From: Oxytricha trifallax
Taxonomy: Eukaryota > Ciliophora > Spirotrichea > Sporadotrichida > Oxytrichidae
Direction: 5' to 3'
DNA: 64,000 nt
Assembly (NCBI GenBank): GCA_000711775.1
Contig: ARYC01001133.1
Location: 62,001 to 126,000 of the forward strand
Part shown: positions 1 to 9,479 of the stretch, piece by piece
How positions within the stretch are numbered: the stretch's first letter is position 1
How the letters are laid out: each line of letters opens with the position of its first letter
Made by a program: the position numbers and the translations under genes
The notes under the pieces: generated by a model
What the model was told of the DNA's origin: nothing
Databases searched by the model: none
The model's input: the letters and a program-made list of their open reading frames with translations, nothing else

Positions 1-1
1 T

Positions 2-2476
2 AAAAGAGCTCTCGAATATATCGAAGAAGGGAAGAAGAATTAGATTAAGAAGCTTGAGGAGTACTCTAAACCCATAAACTAATGCTGTATTAGAGGAAAA
101 ATTCTTACAGATATATCTGAACTAGACAAAGCTTACGATGAACTCAGATTTGTACTAGAGAAACTATCAAATAGAGAAAGTTATGCTATTATTAGGCAGG
201 CTAACATCAACTATGAATGGTCTACTAGATGCAGACATGGCATTAAATAGTAAGAGCATCTGCTTAAGAAAGCTATGGATTAGTACATGATTGTATTGGA
301 GTAAGATGAAGCAAATGCTTTTGCAACACTTGGCATAGCTAATATATTGAGTGAGTATAATAAGTTCAACGAGCCAATGGAATATTCAAAGCATTGAAAG
401 AAAACTATCCTAATATTGATATCTAAACAATTTAATTGGTTATCTTAAATATTATTCTTATTTCAGTTCATTATAATCATACTAATTTATTTAGCTATTT
501 TAGTAAGTTATTTAAGATCTTTAAGTTTAATGTAAGGATTCTTATTTATTTTTTTTGAGAAAATCCAATTAAATACCATAATTTTTAATTAAAACTTAAA
601 TTTTTAATCAATATTCATCATGCCTTAATTGACTTAGGCCATTTGAGTATCTACCAAGAAAACTACATAGCAACTATAAACTTTTATAACAAGGCTATAG
701 AGAAGTTTGATGGTAATTGCAACCTTGAAATTGAGCTCTACCTCTCAAAAGTCTACTTCAAAATGCATGACTACGATAACTGCAAAAAGATTCTGCAAAA
801 GATGCTTGTGAGATATCCAAAAGACCTAAGATAAAGTATAACTTAGGACTGTGAAAGCCAATTAGATTTTCAATAAGAATTCCAGAAAAGTTTCAGAAAC
901 TTATGAGACTATTGCCTAACTCAACTACGCTAATAAGATGATCTAGCATATCATTAGAGTTGGATCTTCCCAAACAAATTAAATTATACCAATGTAAATT
1001 TTAGCTTTTAGTCATATTTATTTATTTTATAAATAGCAGACTGAGCATGAATAGCTGCTCCACTACCTTCCATCAAACATTTCAAAAGATCAGTTAGATC
1101 AAGAAAGACCGAATTTCCAATTGATATTTAATGAATGCGATGAAAGAATCACATATCTGAGAGAAATGATAACTGTTAGTTCAGCCTACTTGAAAACTAA
1201 CATCGAGATTCAGAAGGAAATGCAAGAGAAAGAGGACCTCAAAGCTAATGAGATGAAACGTATTCAGTCTCAACAGGAACAACATGAAAAAGATAGATAA
1301 GAGCAGATCCTTTTGATTCAAGAGAAAGAACTGCAAGAGCTGCTAATTTAGCTTTGGAATTGTTTGCTAATAATAATAAACGTGGAGGAGACAAGAAATG
1401 TGCTGCAGGTGCAGATAACGATGAGGAAGAGCAAGATATGATGGCTTACATAATGAATAGTAGAGGAGATGCTGGAATCCTCGGAGGAAGTGACAGTGAA
1501 CTTGAATATAAAAACAAACGTGGAGAACTTGATGGAATCAGCATGGATGAATCTGATTATAATCTAAAGCAATTAGCTAAAATAGCATTGTTTGGTAACT
1601 AAATCAATATTGCTCATTTCTCTCTATTTATAATAATTTTATTCTATTTTTAGGTACTCTATCACATTTAGGCTGTTTTATGGGAGAGCTTAGTTTATAT
1701 TAATTATCAAAATATTTAAATTTAAATGCTATTATTAAATCTAGCATGCAGTTTTAACAAAAAGTAATATATAGTTAAAATATAAATAATTAATTTGAGT
1801 AAATTAATGTTGTTAAAAAGTTTTTTCGTTATATTAAGAAAGTTTCAGTTTATTCACTTATAATCAATAAATAGTAATTATGCATTACTTTCTTATCAAA
1901 TTTCATTCGATATTTATCTATAGCATTAAAATTAAATATTATTATTAATTAATATAACTAATCTATACCATAAAACAGCCTAAATGTGATAGAGTACCTA
2001 ATAATATAAAAATATTATAAATAAAGAGAAATGAGCAATTTTGATTTAGTTACAAAGCAATGCTATTTTATCTAAATCACACTTTATTTTAAACATAAAT
2101 ACCATACGACAGCAAAGTTGCAAGAGGAGATAATGACAACGAGTCCAAAACTGGAAAGAAGAGAGAGCACAAGAAGAAGGATAAGAAGGAGAAGAAAGAC
2201 TGAAAGATGGACAATAAACACAAGAAAGATAAGAAGCACAAAAAGGACAAGAAGCACAGAAGTCACAGAAAGGAAGAAGAAGGGGTAGAAGGTGATGACT
2301 AAGGAGGAGCAAATGTAAGAAAAAGACTTAACAGAAACAGAGATGCTGATGATAATGATCAGGATGAAGCCTAGGATAACTTAGCAGATGTAACTGCTGT
2401 CAATGATTAAGGGTTAGAATAACAAGAGCCTAATCAAGATGCTAAAGAAGAACAACAAAAGATGCAAACAGATTGA
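2..2476 (+). CDS. CTR9: CTR9-like Paf1-complex TPR protein (partial, interrupted)
   Basis: CTR9 is the TPR scaffold of the nuclear Paf1 complex, which travels with RNA polymerase II. The gene enters from the left edge. With UAA/UAG as Gln it shows TPR blocks (DEANAFATLGIANILSEYNK; SIYQENYIATINFYNKAIEKF; LEIELYLSKVYFKMHDYDNC), matching in order the TPRs of animal CTR9, then a Glu/Lys/Gln-rich coiled coil (about 1200-1350) and a very Lys-rich tail (2130-2290), the family's usual C-terminal layout. It ends at TGA 2474-2476. It is broken by an AT-rich IES (about 415-627), a 43-nt GT...AG intron candidate (994-1036, frame not restored by its removal alone) and an inverted-repeat element (1573-2075). 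Frameshifts are visible near 393, 832-860 and 1343, and a TGA at 2201-2203. These may be assembly indels or decay. Family call fairly sure; exact joins are not. Confidence 0.72.
415..627. other. Candidate IES in CTR9 with ATTGA pointer
   Basis: AT-rich segment between two CTR9 TPR blocks. ATTGA occurs at 415-419 and at 628-632; removing one copy plus the intervening DNA joins the codons before it to GACTTAGGCCATTTG without a frame change. The join is a few residues shorter than animal CTR9, so another pointer is possible. Confidence 0.45.
1573..2075. mobile_element. Inverted-repeat element, family A copy 1 (MITE-like, inside CTR9)
   Basis: About 110 bp at each end are inverted copies: the left arm runs from TTAGCTAAAATAGCATTG through CTCATTTCTC and AGGTACTCTATCACATTTAG, and the right arm returns the reverse complement, ending GCTATTTTATCTAA. 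Outer motifs TTAGCTAA (1573-1580) and TTATCTAA (2068-2075) put a TA at both edges, as expected of a Tc1/mariner-type target site. The central ~285 bp is AT-rich without a gene. Copy 2 at 4626-4845 shares the tips and the AGGTACTCTA core. It splits CTR9 between its coiled coil and Lys-rich tail, so it must be removed for expression. Confidence 0.7.
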
Positions 2477-2689
2477 GAAACTTCCAATCATTTCAAGATA
2501 AGCAAAGTAAAATTAATCAATCAAAAGGAGATTAAGTTAATTATATTTCAAAACCTTTAAAATTAATTAGAGTTATTATTATCTCCATATTAATATTAAC
2601 TTGGTCAAAATATGAATATAAATCAGCATAAATTTTAATAAATTAAGATGGATGCTAAAGTGACAACAATAATCTAAAAAACAAACTTG

Positions 2690-3060
2690 AAAACATATAG
2701 TTTAAGATCAGTAGATGAAAGGGAGACTCTTCTCTCATCGTAACCATGTCACTTAAGTTCTCTTGAGCAGGCTTGGCAGCAAACTGATTACTTAACTCTA
2801 GATTCAAAATGACTGTTGTTGATTCAGAAAACCAAAGAACGGAAAAATAATCAATTATATATTCAAATTATACATATTAAGAACTTTGTTGATGATAGTC
2901 TAGATCCGTAGTAAGTTCTGCTGAAACATCACTGAAAAGAGAAACTTGAGGATGATTGGATGAAAGATTCGAGCTCTCCTCACCTCCTGATATGTAATTA
3001 GCTTGATTAGTAATAGTGAGCGAGTAAGTCAGTGCTCAAGTTACTTTAAGTTCCGCTCAG
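2690..3060 (-). other. Weak coding-like segment, minus strand
   Basis: Between CTR9 and the histone gene. On the minus strand, frames read with UAR=Gln stay open over 2720-2830 (…LNLELSNQFAAKPAQENL…) and 2890-3000 (…NLSSNHPQVSLFSDVSAELT…), separated by about 50 bp of AT-rich DNA that could be an IES. No family recognised; it may be trailer sequence. 2480-2690 is AT-rich and shows nothing. Confidence 0.25.
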
Positions 3061-3133
3061 AACATAAAGATCTGCATGAAACTCTCATAGCTCTCCTACT
3101 TTCTTATCAGAGAATTGCATTTGTGATGCAAAC

Positions 3134-3699
3134 TCATTGGTCGTCTTCCATCTCCTCATCCTTCTCTTCTTACTCCTCTACTTCCTGGCACTTCTCTCCC
3201 TTCTTGCCTATCTTGTCGACTCCTGTGATGTTTGGCACACTCAACATCTGGTGAAATCTGCGTTGCCAAGCATCTTGCATAGCATAGGGTATTTCATGAT
3301 TGCCAACTTCAAATGTCTAAGAGCAATCCTCTGCTTCTTCTCCTGCTCAACTTGACTTCCAGCGAGCTCAATGATCTCAGTGCAAACGTACTGCATGCAT
3401 GCTGCGAGGTAAACTGGAGCGCCTCCTCCGATACGCTCAGCATATCTACCTTGCTTCATTGAAAATATAAGTAAAAGACTACTTTAATAGATTGAAGTGT
3501 AAACCTATATAGTTTTCATGTACTTGGCTGTTCTGAAGATGGAGAAATGAAGTCCTGCTTTGTCCTGACCAGAACGCTTAGCCTTGGCTGGCTGCATGAG
3601 ATCTCCTTCTGGTCTGGGGAAGTGAAGTGCCTTGCCCTTTCCTTGCTTCTGTGGTAGGATGTCAACTCTGGTAGTTCCTGCTGCTGTGGTTGAGTCCAT
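3134..3699 (-). CDS. Histone H2A-type protein (divergent variant)
   Basis: H2A pairs with H2B in the nucleosome. The minus strand encodes an unusual N-terminus (MDSTTAAGTTRVDILPQKQ…, about 45 residues before the fold), then the H2A start (KAKRSGQDKAGLHFSIFRTA), the hallmark QGRYAERIGGGAPVYLAA, the α2 helix (EIIELAG), RHLKLAI, and a docking-domain equivalent (VPNITGVDKIGKK) followed by an acidic tail ending EDDQ and TGA (3134-3136). A 60 bp IES (3455-3514) with pointer TTCAT (ATGAA on the coding strand) interrupts it: removal joins TAC ATG AAG CAA GGT in frame. One frameshift near 3232 is needed to link DFTRC to VPNIT. The long head and acidic tail differ from canonical H2A, which suggests a variant. 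Start chosen at the ATG giving the continuous H2A frame. Confidence 0.8.
3455..3514. other. 60 bp IES in histone gene, pointer TTCAT
   Basis: TTCAT at 3455-3459 and 3515-3519 flanks AT-rich DNA. Deleting one copy with the insert rebuilds the conserved H2A stretch YMKQGRYAERIG exactly in frame, which makes this one of the best-supported IES calls here. Confidence 0.8.
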
Positions 3700-3814
3700 A
3701 ATATATTTAAAAAATGTAGAATAATTTATCATCTTGGTCTGATCTTTGTAGTAGTGAATAAAATGCAATACTTGCAAAATAGTAGCCTTGTGTTGTGTGT
3801 GGTGATCCAAAGAA

Positions 3815-4899
3815 TCAATTATAAAGTTAGACTTTTATTTTACTTACAAGTTCTATTAATTCAATCATAATTAAACTCACTCTACAAAATATTTAAATTT
3901 CAATGATGGATTAAGTTTTTAGAAATATTTCAAAGCTGTTTATAAGGTGAGAAATGTTGTGATGGGGACTTGCAGTGTTTGCTAGATTTGACTATGCTCT
4001 CTACTTATAAATTTGACCAACCTAATTTCCTCCTAAAATCTAATTTTACATTTAAAGTTCTGATTTCGGAGATTCAATCTTCAAATTACGGCAATAGCTA
4101 GCCCTGTCTGTTCTATCACAATTCATCATATTATTAGCTTCATGCATGCCTTCATTGCTTTCTCTTAAACTTCCAAGATTACTTTGAGGTTAATTAGCAT
4201 AAAACTGCTAAGAATTAGTCAAAGGTTTAGCACCATTTTAGTAATAACTCTAAATGAGATTTCCCGTAAGTGAGCTTCTAATTTTTTAGTCAGCTTGATG
4301 AACTTGACTTTACTTGATACCTCTTGAGTTCAGCATCTTTGTGGAACTCTCCATCAAATCATAAGTGTCATCGTTAAGATATTGTTTGAAAGACTCTGGG
4401 TCATTGGATTCCTGGGGATTACATCAATGCGAATATGGCTGCTGCTAATATTGAAGATCATTGATATTTTCCTTATCAAAAGATCCTCTCAATTTAGCTT
4501 GTTTTTCTAGGTTCTCTAACTTCAAGATACTCTGCTTGAATTCTTGAGAATTGTGCATTTGCAAATAAGACTTTTGTAGGGTGTTAGTATTTTAAGAAGA
4601 AGGTGAGTTTGAGTACTCAGTCTATTTAGCTAAAATTGCTTATTTTGAGTAAATTAATTTAGTAAATCAATTTTACACATTTCTCTTTATTTATATTAAT
4701 ATTTTTATATTATTAGGTACTCTACCGCAAAACAGCTCAAATGCGGTAGAGTACCTAATAATATAAAAATATTAATATAAATAAAGAGAAATGTGTAAAA
4801 TTGATTTACTAAATTAATTTACTCAAAATAAGCAATTTTAGCTAATTGATAATCTTGCAATTGATCTTATTAATGGGTTGAATTATTGTCAATACTCAT
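3815..4899 (-). CDS. Gln/Asn/Ser-rich protein of unknown function
   Basis: Starts at ATG 4897-4899 (MSIDNNSTHQQDQLQDYQ) and, once the 4626-4845 element is removed through its TTAGCTAA pointer, continues in frame (…LAKQTEYSNSPSSQ…) for over 300 codons of low-complexity, polar sequence with many UAA/UAG glutamines: a short Lys/Glu-rich stretch (EFKQSILKLENLEKQAK), then Asn/Ser/Gln-rich sequence. One in-frame TGA lies at about 4430. The TGA at 3815-3817 may be the stop, but the last ~50 codons are AT-rich and may be IES. No domain recognised. Composition is like the disordered proteins common in hypotrichs. Confidence 0.6.
4626..4845. mobile_element. Inverted-repeat element, family A copy 2, acting as an IES
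   Basis: Nearly perfect ~105 bp inverted repeat. Outer palindromic TTAGCTAA at 4626-4633 and 4838-4845 serves as the 8 bp pointer/target site (TA in its centre). Excision leaves one TTAGCTAA and joins GAT TAT CAA TTA GCT AAA TAG ACT in frame in the flanking gene. The inner part has a second hairpin (AGGTACTCTACCGC … GCGGTAGAGTACCT). It shares termini and core with copy 1. Confidence 0.8.
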
Positions 4900-5138
4900 T
4901 TTAGTTTAATAGTTATAAATTAATATTTATATTCGTTCAGCAATATAAATTCAAACATCTATTATCCTCATCATTTTTCTTTTTGATTTATATATTTAAA
5001 ATATTTATTAAACACATGCATATTTGACACATTAAGCTTCTTTGAAGTTACTTACATTATTAATGGTCATGAATCTCCATAGTATAATGCAAATTTCTTG
5101 ATTGAATGGAATCATGTTGATTGAATTTGATAAATAAG

Positions 5139-6771
5139 TCAATTATGAATCAATAATGTTTTGGAAAAATTGCCTAAGACCGTTGTATAGTGGATCCAAA
5201 TTAATTCTTCCATGTATGACTCTTATTAATCTGTAGGGCTCATTTATGGTAAATCTTCAATTACTAGATAGTCATTTGGTTCACTAGATTGAATTATAAA
5301 TTTCATAAATTATCCTTACTTTGATTAGTTGAAGAATAAATCCTTGATTCTTGTTAAAGAGTATTTCCACAATTTATCAGATATTTCAAGTTGTCTAGGG
5401 AAGGAGGTTAATATTCTTAAATGTACGAATAGCAAATGTAGAGCTAGAGAAGTCATTACTTCTTTGTCACTTCCTTGATCGATAGCACTCAAATATGGAA
5501 TTCCCTAAAAATATATAAATATTAACACTAATTTCTTACGTAACCTGTGCAATAATATGACAGAACAGTATTTACAAGTGAAAAAAATAGATTCTTAGTG
5601 TTCTTTGCTCTTCTGTAAGTGAAGAAAGTGATGAATGGATTAAAAAAAACAAGCAAATATTCATCAGGCCCATAGTTCAAAGGTTGAGAAAGATTGATAA
5701 TTAATAAACTAATCAAATCGATTCTCACTTGGTTGTGGGAGTTGTAGTAATGGTTTGGGGCCTCAGGAATACTAATGCCAGATTTTCAAACTAATTGCTC
5801 ATCGAAATTTACATCAAAGTTTAATACATATTTAAATCTCAAAAATACCATCGTATTGCAATTCTAATCCATCAGGGAATTATTAAATTAGAAAGTTAAT
5901 TGCTAGGTGGTACTAACCACTTGGGACTTTCTGATAGAGCTTTCTACTACACTAAAGACTATCGAGGGCAGGTAGGGGGTTACTGGGCGCAACGCATGAG
6001 GGACCAGTCGGTGGGGTTCAATCTGTCAGCATTCACTCTTCGAGTGACCTGGATCCTAAGATTTCCCTGCATTAGATGAGTTACCTGGCTTGAGTTCAGT
6101 TTCCTAGGTAATAGGGAGCAGGATGAAGGTACGCTCTGCCTTCGAAAGTGAGAAGACGAAAGCCATTGAAGCCAACGATAAGGATTTTTCTCCCACACCA
6201 GGTTAGGGTGCTGAAGCTACCACAGCGAAAGGACAGGGATTACGTTTCCCAGCAGCGGTGGGACCGGTAAGCGTTTTTCTCCATCTTCTGTTATTTAGTT
6301 GGATCTCACGAGCTCTGTCCCCAGGTACAAACTGTGGTGACATCTTGATTTTGGGAGAAGACTAGGTAATAGCGAGAATGGTTTTTTCTGAGTTTTCTAC
6401 TTCACGACTGCCACGTCACGGAAGTTTGCCACGTCAACTCACTCAGATACGTCACGACTAAGATTGATGGTTTGATTTTAGTATTAAACAGTGATATGTT
6501 AAAATTTATTTGATTTTTAAATCATTAATCACAATCCATCAGGGACTTCTTGAAATGAAAATCCAGGCTTGAAAAATAGTTTGGAGAGTGAGTCCATCAT
6601 GTTTAGCGCATTAATCTGATTGCCAAAATGAGCTTATTCTCTCCACATGCATCTCATCATTAATTCTTTATCTTCGAATAATAAGGGAAAAGTTCTTATC
6701 AAAACATGAATTCCACCCTTCAATTACTTTCTTTGATTCTCAGTAATTATTTTTTGCATACAATTAATTTA
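5139..6771 (-). CDS. HID1: HID1-domain protein, main part (scrambled gene; segments after the first)
   Basis: HID1-family proteins are peripheral Golgi/dense-core-vesicle factors. Read on the minus strand from 6771: LIRTFPLLFEDKEL matches the family's RVLPYIFED block, then FKPGFSFQEVPDGL, then after the 5866-6545 repeat NHYYNSHNQVRIDLISLL (family: PNYIHDMNRMELLKLLL), FFNPFITFF, SLVNTVLSYYCTGY and, after a 35-nt intron (5505-5539, GTAAG…TTTTAG), GIPYLSAIDQG, matching the family signature LLNTVCAYDPVGYGIPY. It stays recognisable to FSKTLLIHN near 5142. The C-terminal ~400 residues are not in sight, so more segments probably lie elsewhere. TGA at 5786-5788 falls on a conserved Trp, and one frameshift lies near 5840. 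The N-terminal segment is inverted at 7162-7368. Confidence 0.78.
5505..5539 (-). other. 35-nt spliceosomal intron in HID1
   Basis: GTAAGA … TTTTTAG on the minus strand. Its removal joins GGT TAC to GGA ATT CCA TAT and rebuilds the family's GYGIPY motif in frame. It is AT-rich and very short, like the other introns inferred here. Confidence 0.75.
5879..6532 (+). mobile_element. GC-rich interspersed repeat, copy 1 (SINE-like), inside HID1
   Basis: 654 bp segment, much richer in G+C than its surroundings, flanked by a 13 bp direct repeat AATCCATCAGGGA (5866-5878 and 6533-6545). Two further copies lie at 33012-33670 (reverse) and 45923-46523, each with its own flanking repeat. The 5' end is constant (ATTAAATTAGAAAG), the 3' end is variable and AT-rich, there are no terminal inverted repeats and no long ORF: the look of a non-LTR/SINE-type insertion. 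Removing it through the 13 bp repeat joins HID1 codons in frame, so it behaves as an IES. Confidence 0.75.
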
Positions 6772-6806
6772 CTAAAATTACTTTTTAAAAAAGGGATTAT
6801 AGATAT

Positions 6807-6814
6807 ATAAATGA
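6807..6814. other. MDS pointer for inverted HID1 join (copy beside segment 2)
   Basis: ATAAATGA at 6807-6814 is the reverse complement of TCATTTAT at 7380-7387. Inverted pointer copies are what an inverted MDS pair requires. Both copies fall inside the same inferred intron, so the junction never touches coding sequence. Confidence 0.6.
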
Positions 6815-7161
6815 ACCTTATTCTAGAAAATAGCAACTAGATTTTAACTATTTTTTCAAATTATTAGCAAGAGATTTATTTAAAAATCAATGATTTTTAT
6901 CTTAAATATAATTTCCGAGAAAATTCGACAAACTTTTATTTAGAATTATGAAAATCAAAATAATGTAGAAGCTTAATAACCTGAAAAATAAACTTATCAT
7001 CATACACGTTACATATTTTATTTTCTATATATTAGAATCAATAATAAACTTGCTGATTATTTTTTACAAGTAAAATCTGATTAAATTTGGTAAGTGTATA
7101 ATTTTGTCACAGTCATTTTTTGAAATTTTAATATTTAATTTGCAATAAATTTAAGAGAAAA

Positions 7162-7368
7162 ATGGGTTTATCTTTTTCAACCACAGATTACAGAGACCAA
7201 ATAGTGAAAATCCATAAGAACTACCTAGGTCAAGAAGACACCACAGATTTGTAGAATTTCCTGCAAATGTCTGTAGACTTTGACAATATGTTCACGACTT
7301 GCCAGCTTGAGGATTTCAGAAAAGTGAAGGAAGCAAAGCCTGATAACATCATATATCTTAAGTCTTTT
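7162..7368 (+). CDS. HID1: HID1 first coding segment, inverted relative to the rest
   Basis: Opens with ATG 7162-7164 and the family's short N-terminus (MGLSFSTTDYRDQIVKIHKN), then Asp/Thr- and Phe-rich sequence (DFDNMFTTCQLEDFRKVK) and DNIIYLKSF, aligning with animal HID1 MGSTDSKLNFRKAVIQL … AFWDQFW … SNLATLCYKAV. A GTAAGT donor follows at 7369. The rest of the protein lies on the opposite strand at 6771-5139. Joining through TCATTTAT (7380-7387 with 6807-6814) creates one ~55-nt intron, GTAAGTTG … ATTTTAG, after which codons continue QINCMQKIITENQ in frame. AT-rich DNA between 6815 and 7160 carries no gene and is probably eliminated or 5' flank. Confidence 0.75.
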
Positions 7369-7623
7369 GTAAGTTGTCGTCATTTATTCTCATAATTAAA
7401 CAGAAAAAATGATTAGAATTTACTTAAATAATGCTTAATAGGCAATAAAAACAATCCAAGACTTAGCATCATAACATATCATTACTGAAGATAATGATAA
7501 TCAAAACCAATCATTTTGATACACAATAGGTTAAATACATTTGATCTTAAGATTATTAGAATTCAAGAATAAATATATTAGGAGCTTAAATGTATGCCAT
7601 TATTTGTCAATTAATTTTAAGTC

Positions 7624-8263
7624 TCACAATTGAGTGTAGACCTTTCTGAAATGTTCTATGGTGTCTAAGACTTTCTTCATCTTCTCCAAATCTTATTCTC
7701 AATCTAGTCTCTTAAGTAGTAAATGAATCTTGTTGTAAACAACGATTTTATAGTTTTCCAATTCTTCCTAACTTATCGCACTAAATGGATTCATTTAGAT
7801 TTCTTCTTCATTGGCTTTATAAGCTGGTTGAGATTAAATCATGAGTTTGTAACTATTTACTTTATAGCTTAATACTCCATCCTTAGCATTTTAGCTATTT
7901 TTGTTAACATTTCTACCATTTTCTTGTTGCTTTTGCTGCTGTGGTTAAGATTATTAAACTTCATTCTTGGCTTGGTGCACCTAAAGAAGCTTCTCTCTGG
8001 ATGCTTTAAGAAAGTCTGATTGCTCATACTATTCATATTCATCTGACTCTACAGTTTCATTGATATTTTGCATAGTAGGTTGATCTGCCTTCACTTTTTA
8101 CGCATTTGTGGACTTAATTTGCTCTTTTGGCTTGGTTTAGGAATCAATTCTGTAGTTAGTCTCACATAAAACGCAAATCTCATCACCTTGCTTGTTTCTC
8201 ATCAGTGGAACATAGCAGTCTAAGGATAAATGATTAGTGGGAATAAAGTATAATTACCATCAA
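7624..8263 (-). CDS. ZNRD2/SSSCA1-like zinc-ribbon protein, C-terminal segment
   Basis: The family has an N-terminal helix, a CxxC…CxxC zinc ribbon and a C-terminal helical domain. Reading minus from the TBE border: FDDCYVPLMRNKQGDEICVL then C, which follows the human ribbon DCGTILLQDKQRKIYCVAC closely, although the first ribbon cysteine pair is degenerate. A long polar Gln-rich linker follows, then a terminal helical block (NKIHLLLKRLD-TGA-EQDLEKMKKVLDTIEHF) that matches human LLQKLTWASAEL…; the TGA at 7699-7701 aligns with the conserved Trp. Stop TGA 7624-7626. A 38-nt intron (8220-8257, GTAATT…CCTTAG) must be removed to create the ribbon. The N-terminal codons lie beyond TBE copy 1 at 12302-12418. 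Confidence 0.72.
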
Positions 8264-8379
8264 ATTCAAAACTCCAAAACCTTTTCTGTAGTTTGATTGA
8301 GTTTTTGATTGATAAAAGTAGACTATTAGTGCATACTTTATGAGGGTTTTAATAGGATTTATGTAGGGGTTCAATGTTT

Positions 8380-9433
8380 AAATATCAGTATTTTAAGAGA
8401 GTATATGCGAGGTTTGGGGTCAGTTTATGACAGTGAGTATATAGATTTATTGTTTAAATTGCGATATGGATGTGATGAATATAGTGAATAACTCAAGCCT
8501 GTTCAGAATTTTACGTCTATAGCAAGGCTGCTCCATAAATTACCATCAACTGTGAGGTCTCACTGTCTATTAGCAATATTATAAAAAAGATAGCATCTTA
8601 ATTCTAAGCCTAAGAGACCCTTAAAATTTTAGCAGCATCATATCGATTATCTTATTAATGATAAGACTCTTAAATACTGGGCTCACTTCTCTCTCGCCTA
8701 AAGAGCTGTGATGTTTCATCGCCAATTTCCTGAGCTTCATATCTCTGCTTAATCTATAGCGAACATATATAAAAAGAACGGAATATCTTACAAGACAGTC
8801 AATCGCATTAAGAGAGTGATTGACTTTAATGTTCCATTTTATAAGACTAATTTAAATTAAATATTCGATTAAATGCAGAGGTCTTAAGAGCATAATATAA
8901 AGTTCATACACGCTGATGAAGCTGTATTTACATTCAATACCTTTATATCAAGGTCTTGGTACAAGAGGTATAGTAATATAGAAGTTTATGACTAAAAGGT
9001 TAAGGTTTAAACTCATGCTATTCTTGGTGGAATAAGTGAAGATAGTGGCCTCGAGACTTATGTTATTCACCCTCGTTCTATAAAGACTGGATAATATATT
9101 AAGTTCTTGCAATAACTCAGAGATATGTACGCTGACTAAGAGATTATTCTGTTCGTTGATAACTTTTCAGTTCATATAACTAAAGACTCAAGGAAATAAT
9201 ATGAAAGAGTAAGCATAAAACCTGTATTTAATGTTCTTTAAAGCCCTTAGTTCAATGGAATTGAATTATATTTGGGGTTATTGAAAGATCATTCTAAGAA
9301 ATTGCTGCTCTACCATCTGATGCATGATTTAAAGATAGATACAGTCGATTTTATTAAGAGTGCTGCTAAGAGAGTCAGCGATGAGAAAGCTAAAGTATGC
9401 GCAAGAGAAGGGAGATTTTGTGTTTATAAATAA
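8380..9433 (+). CDS. TBE 42 kDa DDE transposase (copy 1, degraded)
   Basis: IS630/Tc1/mariner-type transposase, in TBEs used for programmed excision. Visible: an N-terminal helix-turn-helix region (NIYKKNGISYKTVNRIKRV), the first catalytic Asp in FIHADEAVF, SRSWYKRY, an ILGGIS strand, the second Asp in ILFVDNFSVH and the catalytic Glu in SPQFNGIELY. The first ~100 codons and the C-terminus need frame changes (for example near 9280 and 9410), so this copy looks inactive. Copy 2 is at 27905-28972. Confidence 0.85.
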
Positions 9434-9479
9434 GTTTTAGATTTAAACAAATGAATAAGTTCACATATTAAATTTTCCC

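Noticed and set aside
2046-2312. Minus-strand ORF of Leu/Ser/Cys-rich sequence
   Set aside because: It is antisense to the Lys-rich CTR9 tail; the pattern is the mirror of AAG/AAA codons.
5980-6198. Minus ORF inside GC-rich repeat copy 1
   Set aside because: The frame is not kept in copies 2 and 3, so no evidence of coding.
5139-7701. Full reassignment of UGA to Trp
   Set aside because: UGA clearly ends several genes (Nudix, carrier, H2A, CTR9, tail-anchored protein), and TGG is used for Trp in the same genes. Kept only as a finding.
8267-8285. Telomere or chromosome end at the C4A4-like sequence
   Set aside because: It is the tip of a TBE, matched by an inverted tip at 12301 and an ATT duplication.
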